Below the pieces are notes generated by a model. It made no database searches and had not been told where the DNA came from. It was given only the letters and a program-made list of their open reading frames with translations. Shown here piece by piece: positions 1 to 7,584 of a DNA stretch of 64,000 nt. Location: positions 62,001 through 126,000 of the forward strand of contig CAJIZH010000003.1 in NCBI GenBank assembly GCA_905181875.1, given 5' to 3'. Position numbers and translations under genes: made by a program. Origin of the DNA: Flavobacteriales bacterium UBA6770 (GTDB taxonomy: Bacteria > Bacteroidota > Bacteroidia > Flavobacteriales_G > Salibacteraceae). The first letter of the stretch is position 1, and the number at the start of each line of letters is the position of its first letter.

Positions 1-214
1 CAGAGCAGTTTTTATAGCAATCGTGGGACTCGATTTTGAAACTACAGTTGGTGCTTCAATTGCAGTTGAAAGCAATATTGGTCCAGGATTAAGAGGTGTT
101 GGTCCTGCTCATAACCATACTGGAATACCTACTATTGGAAAATGGTTTTTATCCTTTCTGATGTTATTAGGAAGACGAGAGCTATTGACACCTTTCTTTT
201 GGAGAAAAAGCTAA
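1..214 (+). CDS. trkH: TrkH-family potassium uptake protein, C-terminal fragment
   Basis: This is the last roughly 70 codons of a gene that begins before the window; the frame is open from base 2. TrkH is the membrane, channel-forming subunit of Trk/Ktr potassium uptake. Visible residues include the GASIA stretch, NIGPGLRGVGP, then a final membrane segment with KWFLSFLMLLGRRELLTPFFWRK, whose parts match the end of TrkH, where the last pore loop is followed by a helix ending in a GR-EL--P-FWR tail. The gene ends 1 bp before the stop of the convergent outer-membrane gene. The first GTG seen in the frame is internal and is not a start. The family call is confident; which partner (TrkA or KtrA) it uses cannot be seen. 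Confidence 0.85.
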   Translation, partial: RAVFIAIVGLDFETTVGASIAVESNIGPGLRGVGPAHNHTGIPTIGKWFLSFLMLLGRRELLTPFFWRKS

Positions 215-215
215 A

Positions 216-959
216 CTAATTTTTCTTCTTTCTTTTTAATCTCTTTTCTGGGTCTTCGTGAAAAAAATATCTAAAATCAAGTGTTAAATAATTTCCATTA
301 ATTATTTGAAGCAACCTAACAGGCTGCACAAGGGGGTCTTGTGCATCATAATCGTATTCCATTAAGTAACTATAAATAGGCCCAAAAGGTCGATGAAATG
401 TTCCGCCGATATAAAAGATTCCAGATTTAGGAGTTCGATATTCCCAACCAATATTTGCCGATAAAAAGGCAAGCACCCAGCTATTTCTGCGCCCTTCCAT
501 TACAACCTGATTTTCAGACGAAAACAGTGCCACATCACTTGGAAAAATGTCCAGTCCCCCACCAAATGAGGCATCCATAAATATCCGTTGATCCAATTGG
601 ATATATACCAAACCTAGAATTGGTAATTCGTAACCAACTACCCCAAAATTCTGTTTGAAATCAAAATCGCTACTCTCATCGTTCACTTGAAGTGAAAAAT
701 TTCTCTGCGTGTATGTAATGCCTGTTTCTAAACTGAATGTCTTGTTAAATCCTTTCCGAACAACCATTCCAAGGTTATAGCCAAATTGTTTTGGGACTAA
801 ATATTTTACGCCACCCTCGCTCTCTACGTTTTCACTTTCGTTAATAAAACCACCCGAAAGCATTGGCTTGTAAGTAATACCAAAAGTCGTTAGCGCCTCC
901 TGAGCATTTAAACTTAAAATTGCTGAAATAAAAAACACAATAATGATTAGATTTTTCAT
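216..959 (-). CDS. Outer membrane beta-barrel protein, PorT-like, hypothetical
   Basis: A 247-residue protein with a clear signal peptide (about residues 1-19, ending LSLNAQ). The rest alternates hydrophobic and polar residues with many aromatic strand ends (for example GITYTQRNF, NIGWEYRTP, LTLDFRYFF), the pattern of a small outer-membrane beta barrel like the PorT/OMP_b-brl families of Bacteroidota. The C-terminus is very basic (ends RLKRKKKN), which is unusual after a barrel. A TAATTTTG promoter element lies only 11 bp before the ATG. It is a single-gene unit, convergent with trkH and divergent from the helicase gene. No substrate or role can be assigned. Confidence 0.6.
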   Translation of the reverse strand: MKNLIIIVFFISAILSLNAQEALTTFGITYKPMLSGGFINESENVESEGGVKYLVPKQFGYNLGMVVRKGFNKTFSLETGITYTQRNFSLQVNDESSDFDFKQNFGVVGYELPILGLVYIQLDQRIFMDASFGGGLDIFPSDVALFSSENQVVMEGRRNSWVLAFLSANIGWEYRTPKSGIFYIGGTFHRPFGPIYSYLMEYDYDAQDPLVQPVRLLQIINGNYLTLDFRYFFHEDPEKRLKRKKKN

Positions 960-969
960 TGATTAAAAA

Positions 970-977
970 CAAAATTA
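970..977 (-). promoter_or_regulatory. Bacteroidota -7 promoter element for the outer-membrane gene
   Basis: The minus strand reads TAATTTTG, an exact match to the TAnnTTTG element of the Bacteroidota housekeeping sigma factor. It ends 11 bp before the ATG at 959, so the transcript would have a leader of only a few bases. No good TTG -33 element was seen. Confidence 0.5.
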
Positions 978-1032
978 ATGAATTTGAACAGCTATAAAAC
1001 TTACATTAGCAATCGGTCTTCTTATCATTCAA

Positions 1033-4000
1033 ATGCAACTATCAGTATACAAATCATCAGCAGGTTCAGGTAAAACTTTTACACTAGTAAAAGATTTTTT
1101 AACGCTAGCTTTAGCCTCTAAAAAACCAGAATTAGTCAGAAATATTCTAGCGCTAACCTTTACCAACAAGGCGGCACAAGAAATGAAAGACCGTATTTTA
1201 GAAAGCTTAAGTGCCTTTTCAAAAGAAAATGTCTCTGAAAAGAGCTTGGCATTGCTTGGTGCACTTATTGAATCAAAAAAACTAAATCTACCCGAAGAAG
1301 AAATAAAGAATAGATCAAAAAAATTACTGAATTACATACTACACAATTATTCAAGTTTTTCAGTTAGTACGATTGATAAATTCAATTATCGACTTATACA
1401 AACTTTTGCACAAGATTTAGGTGTCTCATCAAATGCCGAGGTAGAGTTGGATGAACTTGAATTATTAGAACAATCTATTGATGTATTACTAAAAGAATCT
1501 GCTACTAACGAAGTGCTTTCTGAATGGCTAACTGATTTCCTCATTTCACAGCTTAACGAAGATAAAAGCTGGAATATTAAAAGACATTTTATCGATTTTT
1601 CGAAAATCACTTTAAATGAAAATGACCAATTTCTAATTGATCAACTCAGTGAATTAGAACTTCCAGATTTCACGATTATTCTAAAGAACATAAGAAAAAA
1701 AATATCGAAAATAGAAATTGAAGCTAAGGCTCTGGCCAAAATCGGTTATGACTTGTTAGAAGCTCATGATATTGACCCTCTTAATTTTTTTGGTGGAAAA
1801 AATAGTATGACAATTTTTCTTCGAAACCTTTCTCTCTCGACCTTTGAAAAATTCCCAAACCCGGGTATTATCAAAATGCTGGATAAAGAGGATTGGTCAA
1901 TGGGTAAAGCTCTAGCAGATCAAAAAGAAAAAATAGCAGCGAGCCAGGATGAATTTGCTTTGCTCATAAATAAAAGCTTAGAATTCGGTGAAAGAGAAAT
2001 TGAAAATTGGATTGTTTTAAAGGCGCTTCTTAAAAACATACATGGTGTTGGTTTACTCTCAGAAGTCAGAAAAAAATTCAAGAAACTTACAGAAGAGCTT
2101 AATGTAATTCCAATAAGCACTTTTAACAGAAACATAGCCAATGTGGTCCGCAATGAGCCGTCTCCATATATCTATGAGCGGCTAGGCAATCGATATCGGA
2201 ACTTTTTATTGGATGAATTTCAAGATACTAGTAAAATGCAATGGCACAATCTATTGCCTCTGGTTGAAAATGGATTGTCAACTGAAGGTCAAAGCCTAGT
2301 AGTGGGTGATGCTAAACAGGCCATCTATCGCTGGCGCGGCGGAGATGCTGATCAATTTGTTTACTTGCCTAAAATAATAGATCCCAATGCTGATGAGTTG
2401 ACTATTGAAAGAAGTTCTCTCTTAGAGCAATACATCGAGAATAAGACCCTTGATTCTAACTGGAGATCATGCGCAGAAATCGTCAATTTTAATAATAATT
2501 TCTTTTCTGGATTAGCGAAACTAAAAGGCGGACTAATTGCTGACGTTTATAAGTCGGTAGAACAAGTTCCTCAGAAAAAAGATACAAGCGGATACATAAA
2601 TTACTCTCTGATTCCAGCAGAAATTGAAGAAAATGAATTAGAAGAAGAACTTTTTCAAGAAGAACGAATGTTCGATGCTGTTTTCAATAAAATTCAGACA
2701 CTACTTAATGCTGATTATTCAAAAGGTGATATTGCAATTCTATGCAGAAGTAATAAGCAAATAAGTGCATTGAGTCAATATCTAGAGCCTAAAATTGATA
2801 TTGTAACCAGCGAAGGATTATTACTATTTAGCCATCCTAGTTCACTTTTACTTCATACAGCATTCAAACACGCGCAATTAAATGGCACTCTTACTAAAAA
2901 TGAACAAACTATAAAAACCAATTTATCAGTTCAACTCATTCTATTATTGAGCAAATTAGGAAAGATAGCTAGTGAGCATGTACACGATTATTTAAGCAGT
3001 ATTACTGAAGATAAATCCGAAACAAATTTGGCATTGGTGCTAGCTTCTTTAGGTGTTGATTATAAAGTTGAGGAAGTTCAGAGACTGACTATTTACCAGC
3101 AGCTACTTGGACTTTGTAGAATATTTCATCTGTCCAAAAAACCTTCTCCTTATGTCATATTATTGCTAGAAAAAACATTAGAATACTCTAAAAAATATCC
3201 TGCTAATACCGCTTCTCAGTTCATTAAATGGATTGAATTAAAAGCGGAAAAAACAAGCTTAGAATTACCAGAAAACAAAGATGCCATTAAAATAATGACC
3301 ATCCACAAAGCAAAAGGACTAGAGTTTCCTGCAGTCATATTTCCGTTTGCCAATACCTTGGTAAAATCTGACGCTAAACTCTGGGTGAATTCCGATTATT
3401 TAGATGTTGGTTTACCTTTTGGGTTAATAAACTCATCTGCAACCTTGGAGCGCACAAAGTTTTCTGAAATTTATGAATCAGAGAAAGCAAAAACTTGGCT
3501 CGACTCAATAAATACATATTACGTTGCATTTACTAGAGCGGAAAATGCATTATTTATACTTGCCCATGAGTATAAGCGTTCCAAGTCCGATATGCGGTCT
3601 ATTTATCAGCCAATACTTGAAAAATATCCAGAATTCAATAAAGAAAAAAACACACTTGAATTAGGTCAACTAATTGCGCCAGAAAATACTAAAAAGGATA
3701 AATATACTGCAATTGAAACTGAGGATTTAGAGACTATTTATACCGAAAACTGGTTGGAGAATATTGCGATTGCGCCAACTGAAAAAACTGATATTACCAC
3801 CTTATCCCCTTCAGAATATGGAGATCTTGTCCATGAACTAATGCGCTCCATAACCAATTCAGATCAGTATAAAAACCAGTTAAAAACTAGACTTTCGCTA
3901 AACGCAATTGATTCCAAGACAAAGGAAAAGATTGAAAGTGGATTTGAATCTTTGTTTAACAACAAAATTTTTAAAGGATTATTCGATACGCCAGGCCAAA

Positions 4001-4230
4001 GATATCTTGAGCGCGATATGATTGCATCTAATGGGAAAATTATTAGACCCGATTGTGTAATAATGGGAAATGAAAACGTAATTCTTATGGACTACAAAAC
4101 AGGAGTGCCTGAACCTTCTCATGAAAAACAGATTTTGGAGTACAAAAACAATATTGAAGTCATGCAAAAGAGACCGGTAAAAGCTTATTTAGTATACACT
4201 GAAAACGCCGAAATTAAAAGCGTAAACTAA
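1033..4230 (+). CDS. UvrD/RecB-like (AddA-type) helicase-nuclease
   Basis: A 1065-residue superfamily 1 DNA helicase fused to a C-terminal RecB-type nuclease, expected to process double-strand breaks for recombination. Motifs in order: Walker A SAGSGKT (residues 9-15), FTNKAAQEM (motif Ia), LLDEFQDT (about 393-400), VVGDAKQAIYRWRGGD (about 421-436), IMTIHKAKGLEF (about 754-765) and YVAFTRAENAL (about 829-839). Near residue 1020, LMDYKTG matches the D-YKTG nuclease core. The length fits the AddA-like proteins of Bacteroidota. These usually sit beside a PD-(D/E)XK AddB-like gene; no such gene lies on either side here. The stop overlaps the start of the next gene by one base (TAATG), so the two are probably co-translated. 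Confidence 0.88.
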   Translation: MQLSVYKSSAGSGKTFTLVKDFLTLALASKKPELVRNILALTFTNKAAQEMKDRILESLSAFSKENVSEKSLALLGALIESKKLNLPEEEIKNRSKKLLNYILHNYSSFSVSTIDKFNYRLIQTFAQDLGVSSNAEVELDELELLEQSIDVLLKESATNEVLSEWLTDFLISQLNEDKSWNIKRHFIDFSKITLNENDQFLIDQLSELELPDFTIILKNIRKKISKIEIEAKALAKIGYDLLEAHDIDPLNFFGGKNSMTIFLRNLSLSTFEKFPNPGIIKMLDKEDWSMGKALADQKEKIAASQDEFALLINKSLEFGEREIENWIVLKALLKNIHGVGLLSEVRKKFKKLTEELNVIPISTFNRNIANVVRNEPSPYIYERLGNRYRNFLLDEFQDTSKMQWHNLLPLVENGLSTEGQSLVVGDAKQAIYRWRGGDADQFVYLPKIIDPNADELTIERSSLLEQYIENKTLDSNWRSCAEIVNFNNNFFSGLAKLKGGLIADVYKSVEQVPQKKDTSGYINYSLIPAEIEENELEEELFQEERMFDAVFNKIQTLLNADYSKGDIAILCRSNKQISALSQYLEPKIDIVTSEGLLLFSHPSSLLLHTAFKHAQLNGTLTKNEQTIKTNLSVQLILLLSKLGKIASEHVHDYLSSITEDKSETNLALVLASLGVDYKVEEVQRLTIYQQLLGLCRIFHLSKKPSPYVILLLEKTLEYSKKYPANTASQFIKWIELKAEKTSLELPENKDAIKIMTIHKAKGLEFPAVIFPFANTLVKSDAKLWVNSDYLDVGLPFGLINSSATLERTKFSEIYESEKAKTWLDSINTYYVAFTRAENALFILAHEYKRSKSDMRSIYQPILEKYPEFNKEKNTLELGQLIAPENTKKDKYTAIETEDLETIYTENWLENIAIAPTEKTDITTLSPSEYGDLVHELMRSITNSDQYKNQLKTRLSLNAIDSKTKEKIESGFESLFNNKIFKGLFDTPGQRYLERDMIASNGKIIRPDCVIMGNENVILMDYKTGVPEPSHEKQILEYKNNIEVMQKRPVKAYLVYTENAEIKSVN

Positions 4231-4667
4231 TGATTGAACAATATACTTACATCGAATTATCTAAGGAAGACTTGTACGAAGTCCTAAATTTGCGAACTGA
4301 AGTTTTTGTGGTAGAACAAAATTGCCCTTATCAAGAATGTGACAATTTAGACCAACTTTCTATCCATTATTTATATCGAAAAAACGGCAAAATAGTGGCT
4401 TATTTAAGATTGCTGCTTCCGGAAAAAAATGTGGTAAAAATTGGACGAGTGGTTGTCAAAAAATCAGAACGACAAAATGGGTTTGGAATTGATATAATGA
4501 ATGCCGCAATAGAAGATTTCAAAATACAGTTTTATGATAGTATCTTAAAAATATCCGCTCAACAATATCTAGATAAATTTTACACCCGTTTAGGATTTGT
4601 AGCAACAGGAAAAAAGTATTTGGAAGATGATATTCCTCACCAAGAAATGATTTTCAAGAAGGATTAA
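4230..4667 (+). CDS. ElaA-family GNAT acetyltransferase
   Basis: A 145-residue GNAT fold protein of the ElaA subfamily. The N-terminal half has the LRTEVFVVEQNCPYQECD segment typical of ElaA (usually R-EVFVVEQ-CPY-E-D). The acetyl-CoA site is visible as KIGRVVVKKSERQNGFG, although the family's usual R-G-G/A loop is weak here (ERQNGFG). The C-terminal FYTRLGFVATGKKYLEDDIPH is also typical and ends in the conserved H. The in vivo substrate of ElaA is unknown. The start codon overlaps the helicase stop codon. It is convergent with a small minus-strand gene whose end overlaps it by 14 bp. Confidence 0.85.
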   Translation: MIEQYTYIELSKEDLYEVLNLRTEVFVVEQNCPYQECDNLDQLSIHYLYRKNGKIVAYLRLLLPEKNVVKIGRVVVKKSERQNGFGIDIMNAAIEDFKIQFYDSILKISAQQYLDKFYTRLGFVATGKKYLEDDIPHQEMIFKKD

Positions 4668-4899
4668 TGCTAACCTTAGATCTTAATTTCTGATAATCCG
4701 TTGCAGTTATTGACTCCCAGAATTTATTTTCATTTTTAAGCATATCCTGTATTCTAACTTTATCGGGATAAATCTCTGCTTTGAAAAGAAATATGTCATA
4801 CTTATCTCCTATCACAGTAATTTCTTCAAACTCAGTGTGAGATAGAATTTTAAAAAAATGTTTGTCGTTATTAAATTTCAGATAAATTGGAAAGCCCAT
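4654..4899 (-). CDS. Small conserved-looking hypothetical protein
   Basis: An 81-residue protein without signal peptide, membrane helix or recognisable motif. It reads as a compact alpha/beta domain (MGFPIYLKFNNDKHFFKI, then EFEEITVIGDKYDIFLFKAEIYPDK, then a helix-like tail). It is divergent from the RdgB-type gene and overlaps the 3' end of the ElaA gene by 14 bp. It probably is a real gene because it fills the gap exactly, starts with ATG and has ordinary codon use. Function is not recognised. Confidence 0.5.
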   Translation of the reverse strand: MGFPIYLKFNNDKHFFKILSHTEFEEITVIGDKYDIFLFKAEIYPDKVRIQDMLKNENKFWESITATDYQKLRSKVSINPS

Positions 4900-4919
4900 T
4901 TGTCAAAAATATACCTTTG
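4886..4919 (+). promoter_or_regulatory. Promoter of the RdgB-type gene, very short leader
   Basis: TACCTTTG at 4912-4919 is an exact TAnnTTTG element; ATTG at 4886-4889 lies 22 bp upstream as a possible -33 element. The ATG at 4932 follows 12 bp after, so the messenger would start only about 6 bases before the start codon. This supports 4932 as the start in place of the longer frame from 4887. Confidence 0.55.
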
Positions 4920-4931
4920 ACAAATAGTATT

Positions 4932-5510
4932 ATGGAACTCATTTTTGCAACAAACAACGCACGCAAGCTAGAAGAAGTTCAAGCGATTGTTGGATCACAT
5001 TTTAAAATATTAAGTCTAAACGATATTGGATTTAATGATGATATTCCGGAAACGCAGCCCACTATTGAGGGAAATGCTTTGCAAAAAGTAGAATATATTT
5101 TCGAACGCTTCAATAAACCCGTATTTGCAGATGATACCGGTTTAGAAGTTAAAGTACTCAATGGAGAACCTGGAGTATACAGTGCACGTTATGCTGGATC
5201 CAATTGCTCTTTTAGCGATAACGTAAATCTTTTATTACAAAATTTAAAAGGTAAAAAAGATAGATATGCTCGATTTAAAACCGTAATTGCTTTGAAAATG
5301 TCAGCTCATCAATCCGAATTGTTTGAGGGTATAATTAACGGAGTGATTACTGAAACATTAGCTGGCGAGGGAGGATTTGGTTACGACCCAATTTTCCAAC
5401 CGAATGGATTTAATGAAACATTCTCCGAAATGAGTCCCAAAACCAAGAACGAAATCAGTCACCGAGGATTGGCTACTCAAAAATTAGTTGCATTCTTAAA
5501 AACACTTTAA
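4932..5510 (+). CDS. rdgB: XTP/dITP diphosphatase (RdgB/HAM1 family)
   Basis: A 192-residue house-cleaning enzyme that hydrolyses non-canonical purine triphosphates (dITP, XTP) to the monophosphate, preventing their entry into DNA. Key motifs are present: start MELIFATNNARKLEEV (substrate loop TNN--K), FADDTGLEV with the metal-binding aspartates (about residues 64-72), GEPGVYSARYAG, GGFGYDPIF (about 149-157) and SHRGLAT near the end. The start at 4932 is chosen because family members begin M--L-FATNN and a TAnnTTTG promoter lies just upstream; the frame could run back to 4887 but would add 15 unrelated residues and overlap the divergent gene. The stop overlaps the next ATG by one base. Confidence 0.93.
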   Translation: MELIFATNNARKLEEVQAIVGSHFKILSLNDIGFNDDIPETQPTIEGNALQKVEYIFERFNKPVFADDTGLEVKVLNGEPGVYSARYAGSNCSFSDNVNLLLQNLKGKKDRYARFKTVIALKMSAHQSELFEGIINGVITETLAGEGGFGYDPIFQPNGFNETFSEMSPKTKNEISHRGLATQKLVAFLKTL

Positions 5511-5992
5511 TGAAAAAATTCAAAATAATTTCTGCCCTAGCTATAATTGTAGTTCTCGGAATTACAGGCTATTACTTCTTTTTTGCTGCATATAGCAACG
5601 GCTATAGGGTAGGTACGATAATAAAAATGAGTCAACGAGGTGTTGTTTTTAAAACTAATGAAGGTCAATTGCATACAGGTGGAGTTACTGCAGGTGGCGA
5701 GGGTGGACTAGCCTCAACTATTTGGGACTTCTCAGTTGAAAGAGGAAGTGATCAAATTTTAAATAAAATCAGTAAAGCTGCTGATGAACAAAAAAGAGTG
5801 AAGCTGTTTTATAAAGAAAAGTTTTACAAGTGGTCCTTCTTCGGTGATACTAAATATTTTATTGAAGAAGTGGAAATACTGGAATCCAAAACAGCACCTG
5901 CACCCGAGTTAAAGATAGAACCTAAATTAGAAATTGAAGCAGAACTAGAAAACGAAGAAGAACAGTTCAGTGATGAAAACACAATGTTCTAA
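5510..5992 (+). CDS. Membrane-anchored conserved Bacteroidota protein
   Basis: A 160-residue protein with one N-terminal membrane segment (about residues 5-27) and an outer domain containing YSNGYRVGTIIKMSQRGVVF and KTNEGQL. This belongs to a small Bacteroidota family often labelled 6-phosphogluconate dehydrogenase in databases; nothing in it resembles that enzyme (no NAD fold, too short), so that name should not be used. The C-terminus is a low-complexity acidic tail rich in Glu-Pro-Ala-Leu. Its start overlaps the rdgB stop by one base, suggesting co-translation, but the functional link is unknown. Confidence 0.6.
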   Translation: MKKFKIISALAIIVVLGITGYYFFFAAYSNGYRVGTIIKMSQRGVVFKTNEGQLHTGGVTAGGEGGLASTIWDFSVERGSDQILNKISKAADEQKRVKLFYKEKFYKWSFFGDTKYFIEEVEILESKTAPAPELKIEPKLEIEAELENEEEQFSDENTMF

Positions 5993-7407
5993 GCTGAGTG
6001 GTTTGGTTTTAGTAAATCCAATACTGTTTTTACTGGATTAAACGTGTGCAAAGGGACCTCAATAAAGTAAGTAATCCAATCTGCCATTGCACCATTCCAT
6101 AAACCTGGTAACTCTAAAGCTTTTATAGGTGCTCCTTGAAATGATTTCTCAGTTATAAAACCTGTTTCATCATCTCTGTATTTCAGCAAGTCAAACGTAT
6201 TTCCTTTGAAGTCAGTTAACCAACAGGCAAGATCTACGGGATTAAAATGCGTGCTATTTTGTAATATTTCTAACTGCTTCTTATCACTTATATCAATTTG
6301 AGCTTTCTCAACAATTTGCAAAGTAGAATTCCCCTCCATATCTTTTACCCAAAAAGGACCTCCACCAGGTTCTCCTGTATTTTTAACCATTCCACAAACT
6401 CGAATGGGTCGATTTAAAGCAAGTTTCAATGCTTCAACATCGATAATATTTAGTCCAAGTTCCTTTTCAACAAAAGCCATTGCAGCTTTAATTTCGCCTT
6501 TATCCAGTTCATTCAAAAGCTGAAAAATCGTTTTCTTCTTTTCTAAAAGTAGTCCTGCTAATAGTTTCTTATACTTTGAACTTTCAGGCTCTAATTCAGG
6601 TTTTACGACATTATCAATGTTTTTGATAAACACCAAATCTGCATGAAGTGTGTTTAAATTCTCCAACAATGCTCCATGTCCAGATGGTCGCATTAGAAAT
6701 TCTCCCTCAGTTAAAATTGGTTGATTGTCTAAATTAACTGCTACAGTATACGTTTCTTGTAATTGGTTTGAAAAATGAATATTAAAATCAACGGTTGGGA
6801 ATTCTTTCAAATACCTATCCACCAAATCATTAAATAGCTCTTCGTGTTCGTTGGAAATGGTAAAATGGATCTGAACTTTATTTTCTGACCCTGCGTAAGA
6901 AAGCCCCTCTAAAATATGATTAAAAACGGGAGTCTCTGCATTACCGTAAACTTCATGAAAAGGAATTGCGCCTTTTGGTTTATTGCCAAACCCTAGTCCA
7001 TTATCATACAATATTGTTTTTAAAATGACCAATTGGTTAGCTACTTCCATTGGATTTTCAAGAACTCCGGAACTACTAGATAATAATTCCTTCAATGCTC
7101 TATAAAAAACAAAATTTGGAAGATTATTAATGAAAATTGTAGCTGCAGCATTTAATGATTTCCCGTTTTCTAATTCAATAACTCCAGCAAACAACTCTTT
7201 AAACATTCGGGTTGCAGCACCACTTGCTGGGACAAACTTTAAAATCCTAAAATCCTTTTTTTCATTCTCATAGTCAGCTATTAATGACTCTGTCTCTGAT
7301 TCTGAAAAAGAAAGTATACCATCTTCTAAAACCGCTGACCTATCCAAATTAATGAATGGAAAGCCAGATTTAAATCGCTCTAATTGTGATTCAATGTTTG
7401 AATTCAT
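5989..7407 (-). CDS. DUF4301 family protein
   Basis: A 472-residue cytoplasmic protein of the Bacteroidota family DUF4301. The signature near residues 58-70, KFVPASGAATRMFK, resembles the G-G-GTR-- nucleotide-binding loop of sugar-nucleotide transferases, and downstream MRPSGHGALLENL (about 239-251) and FIKNIDNV are also conserved in the family. A UTP-sugar uridylyltransferase-like fold is therefore plausible, but activity is not established. Convergent with the membrane-anchored gene (4 bp overlap of the ends). A good promoter lies 19 bp upstream of the ATG. Confidence 0.8.
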   Translation of the reverse strand: MNSNIESQLERFKSGFPFINLDRSAVLEDGILSFSESETESLIADYENEKKDFRILKFVPASGAATRMFKELFAGVIELENGKSLNAAATIFINNLPNFVFYRALKELLSSSSGVLENPMEVANQLVILKTILYDNGLGFGNKPKGAIPFHEVYGNAETPVFNHILEGLSYAGSENKVQIHFTISNEHEELFNDLVDRYLKEFPTVDFNIHFSNQLQETYTVAVNLDNQPILTEGEFLMRPSGHGALLENLNTLHADLVFIKNIDNVVKPELEPESSKYKKLLAGLLLEKKKTIFQLLNELDKGEIKAAMAFVEKELGLNIIDVEALKLALNRPIRVCGMVKNTGEPGGGPFWVKDMEGNSTLQIVEKAQIDISDKKQLEILQNSTHFNPVDLACWLTDFKGNTFDLLKYRDDETGFITEKSFQGAPIKALELPGLWNGAMADWITYFIEVPLHTFNPVKTVLDLLKPNHSA

Positions 7408-7425
7408 GGGTAATTTTTATAGATT

Positions 7426-7455
7426 CAAACCTAAAGTTTTGAATTCAACTAACAA
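7426..7455 (-). promoter_or_regulatory. Promoter of the DUF4301 gene
   Basis: On the minus strand, TTG (7455-7453), a 19-bp spacer and TAGGTTTG (7433-7426): both Bacteroidota promoter elements at a normal distance, 19 bp before the ATG at 7407. Confidence 0.6.
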
Positions 7456-7538
7456 CTAAAAAACTTTCAAGAATTTACTTTTCTAAAATTAGCTTTGAAT
7501 GCGAGACGATTAAAAAACATTTCGCAATTTCGCAATTC

Positions 7539-7546
7539 TATATTTG
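7539..7546 (+). promoter_or_regulatory. -7 element of the aminopeptidase-proline dehydrogenase unit
   Basis: TATATTTG matches TAnnTTTG. It lies 38 bp before the ATG at 7585 and inside the longer reading frame that begins at 7495, which argues that 7585 is the real start. No clear -33 TTG was seen. Confidence 0.5.
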
Positions 7547-7584
7547 ACTTCAACTTTGTTGTTCAATTTAATAAAAAATTCAAA

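Noticed and set aside
5510-5992. Label 6-phosphogluconate dehydrogenase for the membrane-anchored protein
   Set aside because: The protein is 160 residues with a membrane anchor and no NADP-binding fold; the name is a database carry-over.
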